Assembly: GCF_027943255.1 (NCBI RefSeq)
Contig: NC_072894.1
Location: 61,197,601-61,261,600, forward strand
Length of the DNA: 64,000 nt
Origin: Anastrepha obliqua
Lineage: Eukaryota; Arthropoda; Insecta; Diptera; Tephritidae
Reading direction: 5' to 3'
Shown here: positions 35,160-46,173 of the stretch, piece after piece
Numbering within the stretch: the stretch's first letter is position 1
Layout: each line of letters begins with the position of its first letter
Translations under genes and position numbers: made by a program
The notes under the pieces: model-generated
Told to the model about the DNA's origin: nothing
Databases searched by the model: none
Seen by the model: the letters and a program-made list of their open reading frames with translations, nothing else

Positions 35160-36340
35160 CAGGTCAGTCCATAAGTTCGGGCGTATTTTACTCATAATTT
35201 CACTTTTAGACTTTTGCATACAAAAAATTATTCGCGGAATATAACGGAACTATTTATATTTTCTTTGATATATTGTGCATTCAACAAGTGATTTTAATCG
35301 CGGATAGAAGCACGTGTTGTTAAAAAATAAAATGGAATCTTCGAACGCGTTATAAAAGTGGTGGCAGCAGTTGTTGCATGCTGCAGAAATAAACACTGTT
35401 CACGGAGAGATACTGTGAGTGAAAGGACTGGGTAAAATTCCGAAGTGGTAGCTGCGACGTGGAGGATGCCGCGCGCGCTGGTCCTCCTGAAGTCTTTAAC
35501 TCCGACGCCTTGCTCGAAATCGTGGAAGCTGAGCCAAATTTGACAGTCGATATGAAATCTCAGAGGTTAAATTCATCGCATGAAATAGTTCACAGGCACC
35601 TGGTTCAGTTGGGAAAGGTTTCAAAGCTGGGAAAATTGGCTTCGCATAGACTTTCCCTCGCCAACCTTCAGCAGAGAGTGAATGTGTGTTCTCAGCTGCT
35701 GCAATGGCTTGAAAATGAAAGTTTTTTGAACCGTATCGTTGCTGGTGATGAAAAATTGGTGCGTTAAAATAATCTTGTTCGCAAACGCCAATGGTTAGAT
35801 AAAGATGAAACCCCAGAACCGACCCCTAGAGATGGCCTTCACCCCAAGAAGATTCTCCTGGTGGGATATGCCCGGTATTGTTTATTATGAACTTATGGAA
35901 CCAAAACCAGACGATAACTGCTGATCATTATTCCCGTCAGCTATTAAACCTGCATGAGGCACTTAACAAAAATCGACCGTCTTTAGTGAATAGACGCAAA
36001 GTTTTGTTTCACCACGACAACGCAAGACCTCATACCGCAAGGCAAACATTAGGCAAGCTGAACGAGCTCGAATGGGAGCTAATGCCGCATCCACCATACT
36101 CTCTGGATATCGCACCTTGTGATTATCACCTTTTCCGTGGACTTCAATCCCATATGAGTAACAAGAACGACTCCTCAAAATAAGCTATAAAAAGGGATAG
36201 CGAAGCGTATTTTGGCTCCAAGGACAAAAACGTTGGGAAGACATTAAAAGTAATGAAGGAAATATATTATTGATTAATAAATACTTTAAACATCTTTTTT
36301 ATTAATTTTAAAACCACCTTTAAAAAACGGCACCACCTTT
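35160..36340 (+). mobile_element. Nearly complete mariner (DD34D), interrupted ORF
   Basis: The left end AGGTCAGTCCATAAGTTCGG (35161) looks like a mariner terminus. Transposase runs from about 35335 to 36295: KFRSGSCDVEDAARAGPPEV (N-terminal DNA-binding part); IVAGDEK (first Asp, about 35740); a stop two codons later where the family has Trp; RKRQWLDKDETPEP; HPKKILLVG; a frameshift near 35875; HHDNARPHTARQ (second Asp, about 36010); PHPPYSLDIAPCDYHLF (third Asp, about 36130); then after another frameshift SNEGNILL. The spacing between second and third Asp is 34 residues, as I counted. All three catalytic Asp remain, but stops and frameshifts make it non-functional. The right TIR was not recognised. 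Confidence 0.85.
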
Positions 36341-36951
36341 ATTGTTTAACGAAATAACTTTATTTTCTGCCATTGGAAGAAATCAAACAAATGTGAATAT
36401 TGATAGAAAATCATGAAAAAATACATATTTTCTTAATTAGTATTTCTGAATTTCGCTAGATTAGTAGATGTCAGAACACTTCCTCTACATACTGTATTGA
36501 CCAGGCTACGAATTTTTGCTCAAGTGTAATAGCTTTGGTGCACCCTCAAACATACTTTATAGGATCATATACAGATCGAGAGATGAAAGCTGCAAGTAAA
36601 CTAAATTGATTTTGCCGACTCAATCCGAAACAAGCTGTATATTAATTTGGGTTCAATATTTACATCGATATGGAATACAATTTCGCGCTAAATATTAAGA
36701 TATATTAATTTCCTCAAACAGGATTTTCATTCACTTTTCTATGAGGGCGCCTTTCTCAGGCAGACGTATTTACATGCGTCTTTCGTAAACATGCAACCAT
36801 TGTATTTGTATAAACATACTCGACATGCATACGCGTGTGCACATAACTACCATACGTAATGTTAATAAGTTTTGCCATTAAAGCTTTAGCTGTCATGCGT
36901 GGAAATCGCTTCATACACGCACACCAACTTAACAACATTCAGTTTCTAATA
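36341..36951. other. Intronic noncoding DNA
   Basis: Nothing recognised. Confidence 0.4.
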
Positions 36952-36953
36952 TA

Positions 36954-38157
36954 ACAGGTGGCGCTAAAGTAATCCTCCTATCAGAAAATGCTATAAATTT
37001 TTCGATTGCCCCTAATGTCAGTTCTGTCTTGACATTTGTGTAGTAAACACATGCGAAATACACGTTAATAAACAATGTTACGCTACACTGCTCCAGAACG
37101 CGGAATATTGCTGACTATTTATTTGACCAATAATCGGTCGGTGACTTTGGCACAACGTGAATTTCGTCGCAGATTTCCTCGCCGTCCAACGCCTACTGGT
37201 GAAACAGTGCGATGTTTAGCCGCTCACCTCGAAGAGACTGGCAGAACACGAGATGCTGCCAGGCGTGGCAGACCCCGGAGTAGCCGTTCTGCAGAGAATA
37301 TTGCTGCTGTAGCCGAGGATGTCATGGAAGCGCCGTCGACATCGACCAGGCGACGTGCCACGCAAATGGGTATCAGTCGACGGTCTTTACAGCGAATTTT
37401 TGAAGATGTTTCCGTACAAAGTCTAGACGGTGCATCAGCTGTTAGCTGCTGACCGCCAATCGCGTCTAACATACGCTCAAGCCATCCTTAATCCCCACCA
37501 AGAGGAAGATGATTTTTCATCAAAAATAATCATGAGTGATGAGGCCCATTTCCATCTTAGCGGGTACGTAAATAAGCAAATTTTACGCTTCTGAGGCACT
37601 GAAAGTCCGCGTGTAACCCACGAAGAGCCATTACACCCGCTCAAAGTCACTGTATGGTGTGCTGTTTTCACTGGAGGAGTCATCGCACCTTTTTTCTTCG
37701 AAGACGTCGCGGGCCAAACGGTTACTGTGAATGGTGAGCGCTACAGAGCAATGATTAACGAGTTCTTTTTGCCGCAACTTGACGAATTGGGACTGGAAAA
37801 CATGTGGTTCCAACAGGACGGTGCAACGACACACACTGCGCGTGCCACAACCGATATGTCAACGCGGGTTTATGTCAACAAGCCTCAGACTTTTGCAGCT
37901 CTTAAAGACAATATCTGTCAAAAATGTGAGGACCTATCGCCGGAAGTTTTGGCCAAAGTGATTGAAATGCCATAAAAAGGGCTCAAATGGCAATAAACTG
38001 TGGCGGCGGCCATTTACATGACATCATATTCTCGACTTGATGTAAAAAAAATTAAAAGACCAAATAAAAATAATCCACAAGAAAAATCAAAGTTTTTCAT
38101 TTTTTTTTTTTAATTACAGCCAAAAAATATCGCAAGGTTACTTTTGCGCCACCTTGT
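36954..38157 (+). mobile_element. DD41D (rosa-like) mariner with catalytic deletion (~1.2 kb)
   Basis: The TIRs are ACAGGTGGCGCTAAAGTAAT at the left and ACAAGGTGGCGCAAAAGTAA at the right (inverted), flanked by TA. The transposase starts at 37075 with LRYTAPERGILL and an FRRRFPRRPTPTGETVR helix region. It then frameshifts near 37420 and continues with IIMSDEAHFHLSGYVNKQ (first Asp, about 37525-37570), VTVWCAVFTGGVIAPFFFED and NMWFQQDGATTHTAR (second Asp, about 37800-37845). It then jumps directly to VYVNKPQTFAALKDNI and ends at 37975. The roughly 40 residues that carry the third Asp (RSCDLTPLD.FLWG in the family) are deleted in frame, so the protein cannot be catalytic. Confidence 0.85.
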
Positions 38158-38160
38158 ATA

Positions 38161-38674
38161 TATGCCACATATTGAGATATGTTTGGTGCCTAGCATTCAT
38201 TTTCTATATGTACGCATGTCTGTTTGGCAAATTCTAATTTGAACATTCTTTGGAAAAATCAATGCTCGGAACTGTTCTTGTTTTTGTTTTTTTTGTTTTG
38301 TGTTTTGAATGAATAAATATCATTGCTCAAGAAAAGTAATTTTTTGGAAAAGTGAAAGAAATTGCTTCGATTATTGTTCAAATGTGTGTGCTTGGCAAAG
38401 AAAGTTTGTAAACAAGTCGACGCTTATTTTGTTGGGAATTAATATCAGTTTGACTTGCTTGTTGGGGGTTAAAAGGTTAACATATTTATCACATCTACTT
38501 AAGCGGACATTAAAGAAGTTTGAAATGTTCAAAGTGTCTTTTATCAATGTTCTGATGGAGTTTCGTAATTCCTTTGCATGCTAATGTGTACACATGAGAT
38601 CTGCGGAATAAATGTAAACCCAAATATGACCATAGCGAATCTAGTCGGCTGAGATTGTGGAAAAATTTTACATA
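38161..38674. other. Intronic noncoding DNA
   Basis: A 91-residue open frame (38309-38584) has no recognised domain and mixed AT-rich composition. I do not call it a gene. Confidence 0.35.
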
Positions 38675-40487
38675 CAGCTGTGTGATATGAAAATAGCAGT
38701 AGCCTTAAAATATTATGTAGAAGAAATTTGTTTTCTTTTTATAAACCATACAAGATAAAATTTCAATACAAAACATATTCGAAGGGTTTAGGGATTTCAG
38801 GTGTGTAGAATTTGTCTGAATAAATCATGCAACTACGTAATTTTTTTTTTATTTTTTATTTTATTACTATTGCAATCTAGTTAACAAAACTAATAAGCGA
38901 TTCATTTTACATATATTTAATTAAATTAAAACAACTCAAGTAAAGACAAAATTTTATGAAAAGAGATCATGCGGTTTCGTCGTTTTTAATCTTCTCGTGA
39001 GGTCATCAGTTACAAGTAGTTGATGTCATTGATGTGCTGCTGCAACTACGTAATTAACGGTATTTTATTGGTACGTCATGTTATATTTTAAGTGGAACAT
39101 TAAAATAGCAATGCCTTCAGTCTTTTAAAGGTTATATGAGGAATATTAATAAAACTTTGGACAGATTTAGACGAAAGTACGTTTTTATTATTTATTTATT
39201 GTACATTTTTTGTTTAATTCGTGAGTGTCGTACAAATATTTCTTATGATTTGAATATAGTGGGTCGCGCGAAACACTATGCCACAGAACAACGCGAGCAG
39301 AATTGAGAGCAGATAGAGGATCTTACACAGAAACACAAAATATGCTTTTATGTCCAGCCAAAATAATTTCAAATGATTTCAAATGCAATGAAACTTGTGG
39401 AAAAGCCGGAAAAAAGAGAAAGAAAACGATAAACTTCAATGCAAGACGATCGAAGGATTTTAAGGTGCTCCACAGAGCCATACAAATTAAAAAAGAAGTG
39501 AATTTCTGAAGTATCAGAAATTGTATGTAGAAAACTACGGAAAGCTGCACTAGCAGCTCGCAGCCCACGAAAAAAGCCACTCCCAAAACTTAAGATGAAA
39601 CGTTTGGAATTTGCAGGAAAAAACCTGCTAGCTGGACAATTGACATGTGGCGTAATATTTAACGGTCTGACAAGTTTAAAATAGTTTTGTATGGTGTCAT
39701 GTGTTCACGATAATTTGTTAGACATCCACCGAAAATCAGCCACAAAACGTTTCAAAAGCTACTTATTACACATGGGGGTTCAAAAATAATGCTATAGGGA
39801 TATTTCTCATATTATAGCGCCGGCCCCATACTCAAAATTGATGGCATAATGGACACTAATATTTACGTGTTCATAATTCTGCGTTATTGCAGATAGGAAA
39901 TGCCAATAAAATGGGAGTAAGAGCGGGATAATGATCCTAAAAACAAGAGTCGGAATTCTAGGGATTAGTTTCGTGTTAATAAAATTGAGGTTATGGAATG
40001 ACCAGCTCAGCCCCCTATCGCAATCCATACAAAATCTGTGAAGGGATTCAAAAAGAGCTATACAGAATGCCAAATCTAGTTACAGTCAACAACTTTGGGA
40101 CATTGTGAAAGATGGCTTAAGTTTCCGAAGCAGCGAAGGGACCAATTGGTGGACTCTATGCCCCGCCGTTGTGCGGCTGTAATAAAAAATTTGGAAAATT
40201 CAACTAAATATTTTCAACTTTGTATCTGCAATCTTTGTTAATGCAGTTTTTCTTTAATTTTTTTTTTTTAAACTTGAATGAGTTACTTATATAAATACTA
40301 ATATATTAATGTCCAACTCTAAATTTCTATATTTTGTTATGCAAAATTTTGTTTTTTTCGTTATAGAATTGATTTAAACATGCGTTCAGTTAAAGAACAT
40401 AATGTTTCAAAATAATAATAAAAAATAATTTTAAAAAATCTAATCTTATAATATTTTTTCGGACTGCTATTTTCGTGTTTGCAACTG
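38675..40487 (+). mobile_element. Tc1-like (DD34E, Bari-like) element, full length but degenerate
   Basis: The left end CAGCTGTGTGATATGAAAAT and the inverted right end CAGTTGCAAACACGAAAATA, both followed by AGCAGT, form the TIRs. TA flanks both (38673-38674 and 40488-40489). Length is 1813 bp including a 199-bp insertion. Transposase traces: RKLRKAALAARSPRKKPLPK (about 39525-39590); a PDNDPK-like second-Asp area near 39910; MEWPAQ (about 39990); LWDIVKDG; and a well-kept C-terminus DSMPRRCAAVIKN (about 40152-40190). The 68-residue open frame at 39303-39509 is part of the degenerate N-terminal domain. Clearly inactive. Confidence 0.8.
38842..39040 (-). repeat. 199-bp retroposed insertion inside the Tc1-like element
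   Basis: Its boundaries are defined by a perfect 14-bp direct repeat, TGCAACTACGTAAT, at 38828-38841 and 39041-39054. On the minus strand the insert ends in an A-rich tail (poly-T on the plus strand right after 38841), as expected for LINE-driven retroposition. The 5' part (GCAGCACATCAATGACATCA) has no evident A or B box, so it is more likely a 5'-truncated LINE 3' end than a SINE. The parent element was not identified in the window. Confidence 0.75.
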
Positions 40488-40489
40488 TA

Positions 40490-40849
40490 GATACTTCCCC
40501 ATTACATTAGTGAAGGTTGCTCGCAGGTTATATAACAAGGAGAATTACGTGCAATGGCTGTAGGAGGAGTTGCGCTTTAATCTGGTATCAGCAGTAAACT
40601 TAGCGATATTGTGGCACATAAATACTAAATAAATGCATTTAAAACTTATTTTTCGTGGCGCCTTTCATATCCAACGTGGTTACGATGTGAAAGATAGGGA
40701 TCGTGTTTTTGTCTCAAGCCAAAATTCGAAGAAAAATTTTAAAAAGAAAGTTTTTAAAGTTTTGAATTGAAAAATCTGCTTTAAATGACTATAAAAGTGG
40801 TTTGAAAATTCTTTTTATTTCAAATACATGGAGATAGAATGTTCTTCTT
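40490..40849. other. Intronic noncoding DNA
   Basis: Nothing recognised. Confidence 0.4.
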
Positions 40850-40895
40850 AATTGGCGCGATAACCGCTTCAATTTTGGCCGAGACAGAATACTGA
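40850..40895 (-). mobile_element. RTE-like LINE, 3'-terminal scrap
   Basis: TTCTTCTTAATTGGCGCGAT, then AACCGCTTCAATTTTGGCCGAG, matches the 3' end of the LINE at 52426-52891. Only about 45 bp are clear, so this is a severely 5'-truncated copy. Confidence 0.6.
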
Positions 40896-41055
40896 GAAGA
40901 AAAAACTCGTGGAAATCATAAGTTGGAAATTCATCCTTCATATTCAGTCAGGTACATGAGAGCCTGGTTGACGCCTCGCTGCAATGTGGGGGTATATCTT
41001 TGGAATTGATTGGAATTAACATGCAAATTTGGCGCTTACATCTTTTATTAGATAC

Positions 41056-41165
41056 TTGGTCGAGTTACTCCCTCAAAATGTGATGTGCGTCTTCATGTTC
41101 CACAAATAGAAGAATCTAAAATTTTATGCCGAAGGAAGATGATTTTTCTTGGAAGCGTTTAGTCA
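41056..41165 (-). repeat. Diverged SINE fragment
   Basis: TTGGTCGAGTTACTCCCTC, then GATGTGCGTCTTCATGTTCC and AAAATTTTATGCCG follow the 3' half of the SINE. It is distinct from the copy at 41600 because the same SINE region occurs in both. Confidence 0.55.
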
Positions 41166-41169
41166 TTAA

Positions 41170-41465
41170 CTTTGGTTGTGAGACTTTCGTTAAAAAAAAA
41201 CAACTTTTATTTCTGTAACCTGATCTTTAGCTCCTGGGCGATGTTACGATTACTAAGAAGCCTTTTTCTGTGATTTTATCCAAATTTTCGACATTATCAA
41301 AATTTTCTTAACCTCCATAATACCGGAATGGAACCACGAAACCAAAATTGCACGTAATTAGTTGTTAAAGTATCGGCACCATAAACAACATTCACAATAT
41401 CAGCGACCTGGTTTGCCTGTTTCCCTTAACTAAAGAAAAACTGTAAATTGTTAACATCCCGTACG
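41170..41465 (-). mobile_element. Mariner (DD34D) N-terminal remnant
   Basis: Minus-strand translation across frameshifts gives VNVVYGADTLTTNYVQFWFR (about 41330-41400) and SNRNIAQELKIR (about 41230-41270). These match the two helix-turn-helix portions of mariner transposases (YG.DAVS...AQ.WF...; IA.EL.I). The catalytic domain is absent. Confidence 0.45.
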
Positions 41466-41599
41466 TAACGACTGAATGGAGAATACAAAAAACAACAAAA
41501 GAATTTTTTTAGTGTCATTGACAACGAACATAAACTTTAAATTGTTTGATCGATATTTTGCGAAACATCGATCACTACAGTCATCTATCGTAAAAATAA

Positions 41600-41828
41600 T
41601 GTTTTTCCATAAATCGAGGGACCTATAGTTTTATGCCGCTTCGGAACGGGTGACGGTTTTTTTATGAGGAGCATTTTCATGGCAGAAGCACACTCGAAGG
41701 CTTTCATTTGCCTGCTATTAGACCGCTATTACAAAAACGTTGGTGTTTCATGTTCCAACTTATGCACTTTCGAATGGAAGTCATGGAATCACCCATTCGC
41801 CTACGGCGGCCAACCTTTCTATCCCACG
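41600..41828 (-). repeat. tRNA-derived SINE, tail truncated
   Basis: It runs from TTTTTCCATAAATCGAGGGACC through TTTTTATGAGGAGCATTTTCATGGCAG to the tRNA-like head at the right (CCATTCGCCTACGGCGGCC, about 41800-41820; A-box-like on the minus strand). The B-box area (TTCCAACTTATG) is mutated. Confidence 0.7.
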
Positions 41829-42493
41829 TCGTTTTTTGTTACATTTATTTTTATACCCGCGCACACTTGTACATAAATGTATTCTAATTTTGTTGACATA
41901 ACGGTTATATGTAACAGCGTAAAGGAATTGGGATGGATATACTAAAATACACATATGTATATATATATTATATGCTTATAATGGGATATTTTTAATACAT
42001 ACTTGATAGAACACTTAATTCTATTATTGTAATTTAGAAGCATTTTTTTCAATAACTTAAGTTTTGTCCTGCTATTATTAAGCTATTCGCATTGCTAATA
42101 TATGCTCCTAATTAAAGTAACTGTATGGAAAAATTAACAAATCCTTACATCAATTATCTTTAAATCTATACATTCATAGAAATAACTTCATTGTGTACAC
42201 TCCTAAAATATGTACACACATACATATACGCATTTGTACATACGTACAATATGTGCAAACGTACTCCAATATGTGCACGCAAGTGTATTCCCGCCTCTAC
42301 TTTTGTGACCTTATCAACCTGTATACGAATATACAAAGCATTTATTTTATTTAGATAAACGGCAAATGTACTAAAGCACAAGTTTGGGCTATTCTTATTA
42401 GTAAATGCATAAATTTTATGTAGTAAAAACTCTGCTATCGAACGAAAGCATTTGCAAACACATTTTTTCCTGCGCTTACCTACGCATATGTAC
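41829..42493. other. Noncoding with ACATATG simple repeats
   Basis: TATATA and TACACACATA-type runs at 41950-41975 and 42210-42260. Nothing else recognised. Confidence 0.4.
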
Positions 42494-42495
42494 TA

Positions 42496-43455
42496 AAGGG
42501 TGACTAAATTCTAAGTACTTTTTCCAATAGGGTTTTTTGACAGTGCACGTGTGACTACTGCCAAACTAAATAAATAATTTTTTTCAGCATTTAATAGCAT
42601 TTTAGCATGGAAAGGCTTAAGCTTCAACAAGGTTTACAAACCTTTCAATTCCATTACGAAGATCGACGCTCTGTGAAAAGTGATCATCACGTGGTCAGGC
42701 CAATTTATGGTGTTCAGCGATGACGCCCATTGTTGGCTTAATGGCTTCATCAATAAACAAAATAGCCATATTCAGGCTGAAAAGCAACCCGAAGCATTTC
42801 AAGAACATTAATTGCATCCATTGAACGCAACCGTTTGTTGGGGTCTATGGGCTGGAGGAATCATCGGCCCATATTTCTTGAAAGATGAGGCTGGCCCCAA
42901 TGTCACAGTCAATCACGAACACTATCGCGACAAATTAAACGATTTTTTGTTGCCAAAAATTTAATTTTAATTTTTTGTTGCCACAACATTTGGTTCCAAC
43001 TAGACCGCGCTGCCTGCCATAGAGCCCGTGATGCTATGGGGCTGCGAGTCTTTTCGGTGAGCGGTTTATCTCTCGTATCGGACCAGTGGATCGTTTCCGT
43101 GACCAGCAAGATCATGTTATAGCACACCTTTGGACTTTTGCTTGTGGGGATATGCTAAGTATAAATGCTTTGTGATCAAACCATCTTCGATTGAGGCATT
43201 GGAAGCCAACATTACGAAAGTTTTTCAAGAGATACCTGCCGAAGTCCTCCAGCGAGTCATTTAAAATTGATGTTTACGTATAGCTGAATTATGGCGTAGT
43301 TGCGGCCAACATTTGAAAGGGAATAACTTTGAAAAATAAGTGTTATTAATGGTTCGACACAAAAAAAAAAAATAATAAAGATTGCCCGATCAATTTGAAC
43401 TTTCCTTGTTTTTTTTTTTCAATTTAGAACCGATGGCTCTAAATTGGTCACCCTT
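42496..43455 (+). mobile_element. DD41D (rosa-like) mariner with paired TIRs (960 bp)
   Basis: The ends are AAGGGTGACTAAATT and AAGGGTGACCAATTT (inverted), with TA outside (42494-42495 and 43456-43457). Coding traces: VMFSDDAHCWLNGFINKQN (first Asp, about 42712-42770), GGIIGPYFLKDEAGPNVTVN, then a degraded second-Asp block (IWFQLDRAACH). The third-Asp block is RSCYSTPLDFCLWGYAK (about 43100-43165), where the Asp before Phe is kept. SSIEALEANITKVFQEIPAE closes the protein. The N-terminal half is reduced to fragments and there are many stops. Confidence 0.8.
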
Positions 43456-43730
43456 TATAATATACAAGTATGTAACGTGGTTTAAATCGCTTAAAAAATA
43501 TATCTGCCACTTTTTTACAGTAATATATAAATTTATTTTATAAACTAATTTTGTTTACTTTTAACATTTTCACAATGGGAAATAAAAATAAAAAAAAATC
43601 ATGGAATTCCTGTCCAAATGAATAAAAAAAAATTGTATGTTCTTGAAAGCCGAAGTGCAAACCTCCAATTAATCTAAGTCTCTAAAGTCCTTGAAATATT
43701 ATACAAAACTCTCTTAACAGTATTTAGTGC
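43456..43730. other. Intronic noncoding DNA
   Basis: AT-rich; nothing recognised. Confidence 0.4.
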
Positions 43731-43734
43731 CTAA

Positions 43735-43865
43735 TCATTTGGCCTTCGTTAGCGCATTTACTGTATTGGCATAAATTCCACCAAGTTTTTACATATGTCT
43801 GGTGAAATATTGTGCCATTCGGTTTTCAGTGCATCCTACAGCTCGTGTTCCGAAAGACTTTATTT
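43735..43865 (-). mobile_element. Tc1-like transposase C-terminal remnant
   Basis: The minus strand reads ALKTEWHNISPDICKNLVEF (about 43780-43840) followed by MPIQ, matching the Tc1 C-terminal pattern (L..EW..I....C..LV.SMP.R...VI). No other part of the element was found. Confidence 0.5.
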
Positions 43866-44675
43866 CTTAGTTTTCTGGACAATTCCTCCCAAATATGCCC
43901 GATTATATTACTAAAATATATTACTAAAATATATACTAAAATCATCCCGTTTTGTGTCCGATACCTCAGTTCATTGGTTCATAACTCAGAGACATTGTTT
44001 TTGTGCAATTGTGTTATATTTATTTTCACAAGAGGGATAAAGTATTGACATGGCAATGCGCAACAGTAGTAAGTAAAAAGATGTGTATTACAAGTTTGTC
44101 CAGAATTGCAAAACGATTGAAGAAAATCCTATTTTTTAGCGAGTTAAATTGGGAGAGATATCGTATCTCATTTATGAGAGCCTGTAAAAAAAGTTCCCCT
44201 AAAATGGATCCATACACGCAGTTAAGGACATCGGATTTCAATAGAAATTTATTTGCTTTATCAGCTTTTCTCTGGTTTTGTTAAACCATTTCTCCTTTCT
44301 TGAATATACCACCTTTAAAAAAGCGATCAAAGGAAAACAGTCTTTGTAACCATTTACTGAAAAATAATAAAAATCTGAATATTTCTGATAGGTATAACAA
44401 TTCTTTTTTATTAAAATTCATATAAAAAAATAAAATATAATAAATATTAATGTAAAACTACATACAAACTCGAAAAGGTTTAAGAAAAAATTTGATGACT
44501 GAGTTTAGTGAATAATTTATTACACAAATAAACGTAATAATCATAATTATTATTATTAGGCGCACAAACACAACTTTAAATTGAAAGGTCGACCACACAA
44601 ATGTGCCTTTCGATCATAAGAGTATTCGGGGAAAGAGAAGAGAAGCTACGAAGTTAAAAAAAAAAGAATAATTGC
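43866..44675. other. Intronic noncoding DNA
   Basis: The 93-residue open frame at 44003-44284 has no recognised domain. It may be a chance frame. Confidence 0.35.
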
Positions 44676-44679
44676 CGCA

Positions 44680-44762
44680 TGCATTTCGGTTAGGTGTTTG
44701 GTTGAGCTCCTACTCTTATTTGTGGTTTGCGTCTAGATGTTGTTCCACAAATGGGGCTGCGA
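44680..44762 (-). repeat. SINE fragment (3' end only)
   Basis: CGGTTAGGTGTTTGGTTGAGCTCC and GTTGTTCCACAAATGGGG match the 3' third of the SINE. It breaks off after the CACAAATGG block. Confidence 0.7.
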
Positions 44763-45633
44763 AGCTGCGAAGTTATGTGACCAAATTAGCAGGAATAGTG
44801 ATTTGGGAGTTTTGGCAGACAGTACTTAGGATATGCACATTTAGCTACGATTCTTAAGCACTGCGTCATGAGTACAAATCGTAGTACTAAAATAAAAAAA
44901 TAAAAACTAAAAGGAACAGTGAACCCATTTAAAGATGTAGCTAATATATACTAAGGGATGGATGGCGTAGTTCGAGTGATCATTTGAATCATTCTGAGTC
45001 AATCAGTTCAAATGGTACAGATTGCATACTCTTAGCAACAACAGCGATTCCTTTGCGTCTTGTACCATCAAAAGAAGTATTCCTTTGGAATAATTGCACA
45101 TATTGGTTAACATATAAAAAATTGTGAAAATTTATTAAGCTAATGATTGGAGTTTGTTCAATTTTAAAATCGTTAAATAATCTACTCTAATAACCCTCAT
45201 ACTTCAATAGGAATTGCTTTTTTTTCTTGTTGCGGTTTTCACCAACAAAGTTTGTAATTTTATTGGAGTAGCTGCAGGTCGCTGCCCTGTTAGGAAGCAA
45301 ATTTATGGAATATGACTCCAAACAGCTCGGCACATTACCTAAGAGTAGCTATAAGGATGTTCAGATATTGAAATTTATCCATATTGTTTTCTACAAAATG
45401 AATATTTCCCGCACCTGTTCTTGAAACACACACCCACACCAACACAAAAACGCCTGCATGCTTCACACTAGCCTTTGTATTCTTCGGCTTAAATTCACAT
45501 TTAAATTATAATACAATATATAATAAATATTAGCCTTCATCGGCGTATAATAATTTCAAAGAATAGAAAAATAACGAAAAGGAGTTATATTTTATCGTTT
45601 TCCTGAAGTATATATCCCTATAGCATAAGCAGT
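44763..45633. other. Intronic noncoding DNA
   Basis: Nothing recognised. Confidence 0.4.
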
Positions 45634-45634
45634 C

Positions 45635-46173
45635 GAAGACGGTGGTGTTCATTTGGATTAACGACTTAATTCGGAATTATCTCAGGGATTAAGTACAACT
45701 AATCCAAATCAACTACTAGACGGTGGTGTTCATTGGGATTAACGACTTAATTCGGAATTATCTCAGGGATTAAGTACAACTAATCCAAATCAACTACTAG
45801 ACATAATTCCCATTATTTAAATGGATTAGTGGAATTTTCGATGGCAACATTACCGAAAAACTACAGTCTGTATTTATTGTGAATAAAAAATAAACAAACG
45901 TTTAGGAGGAAGAACAAGAAAGGCTGAATGCAATGGTAGTTTGCACTAACATATTCGAAATTGCATTAGTTGTTTTGCTATTTAGGAATAGTTTGAGAAA
46001 TTTCAATTTACAATTTTTTTAAATAAATAATTAGTTTTTATTATTTGTTGCCTGTGGTCAATTTTTTACTGACGAAACTATTCAATAAATAAATTAACTG
46101 TTCACTAATCCGTTACACTACAATTTTAATCAGATTAACTGCGCCGGTAAACCGTATTAATGCCGCCGTCTGC
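45635..46173. mobile_element. Putative MITE with GACGG ends (~540 bp)
   Basis: The left end AGACGGTGGTGTTCATTTGG and the inverted right end AGACGGCGGCATTAATACGG are similar (about 14 of 20 positions). GGATTA-type words recur inside both ends. No target duplication could be fixed and there is no coding capacity. The tandem duplication at 45640-45801 sits at its left end. Confidence 0.4.
45640..45801. repeat. 81-bp perfect-length tandem duplication
   Basis: Units 45640-45720 and 45721-45801 differ at one base (CATTTGG against CATTGGG). Each unit has internal dyad-like GGATTA / TAATCC words. It looks recent compared with the surrounding decayed repeats. Confidence 0.95.
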
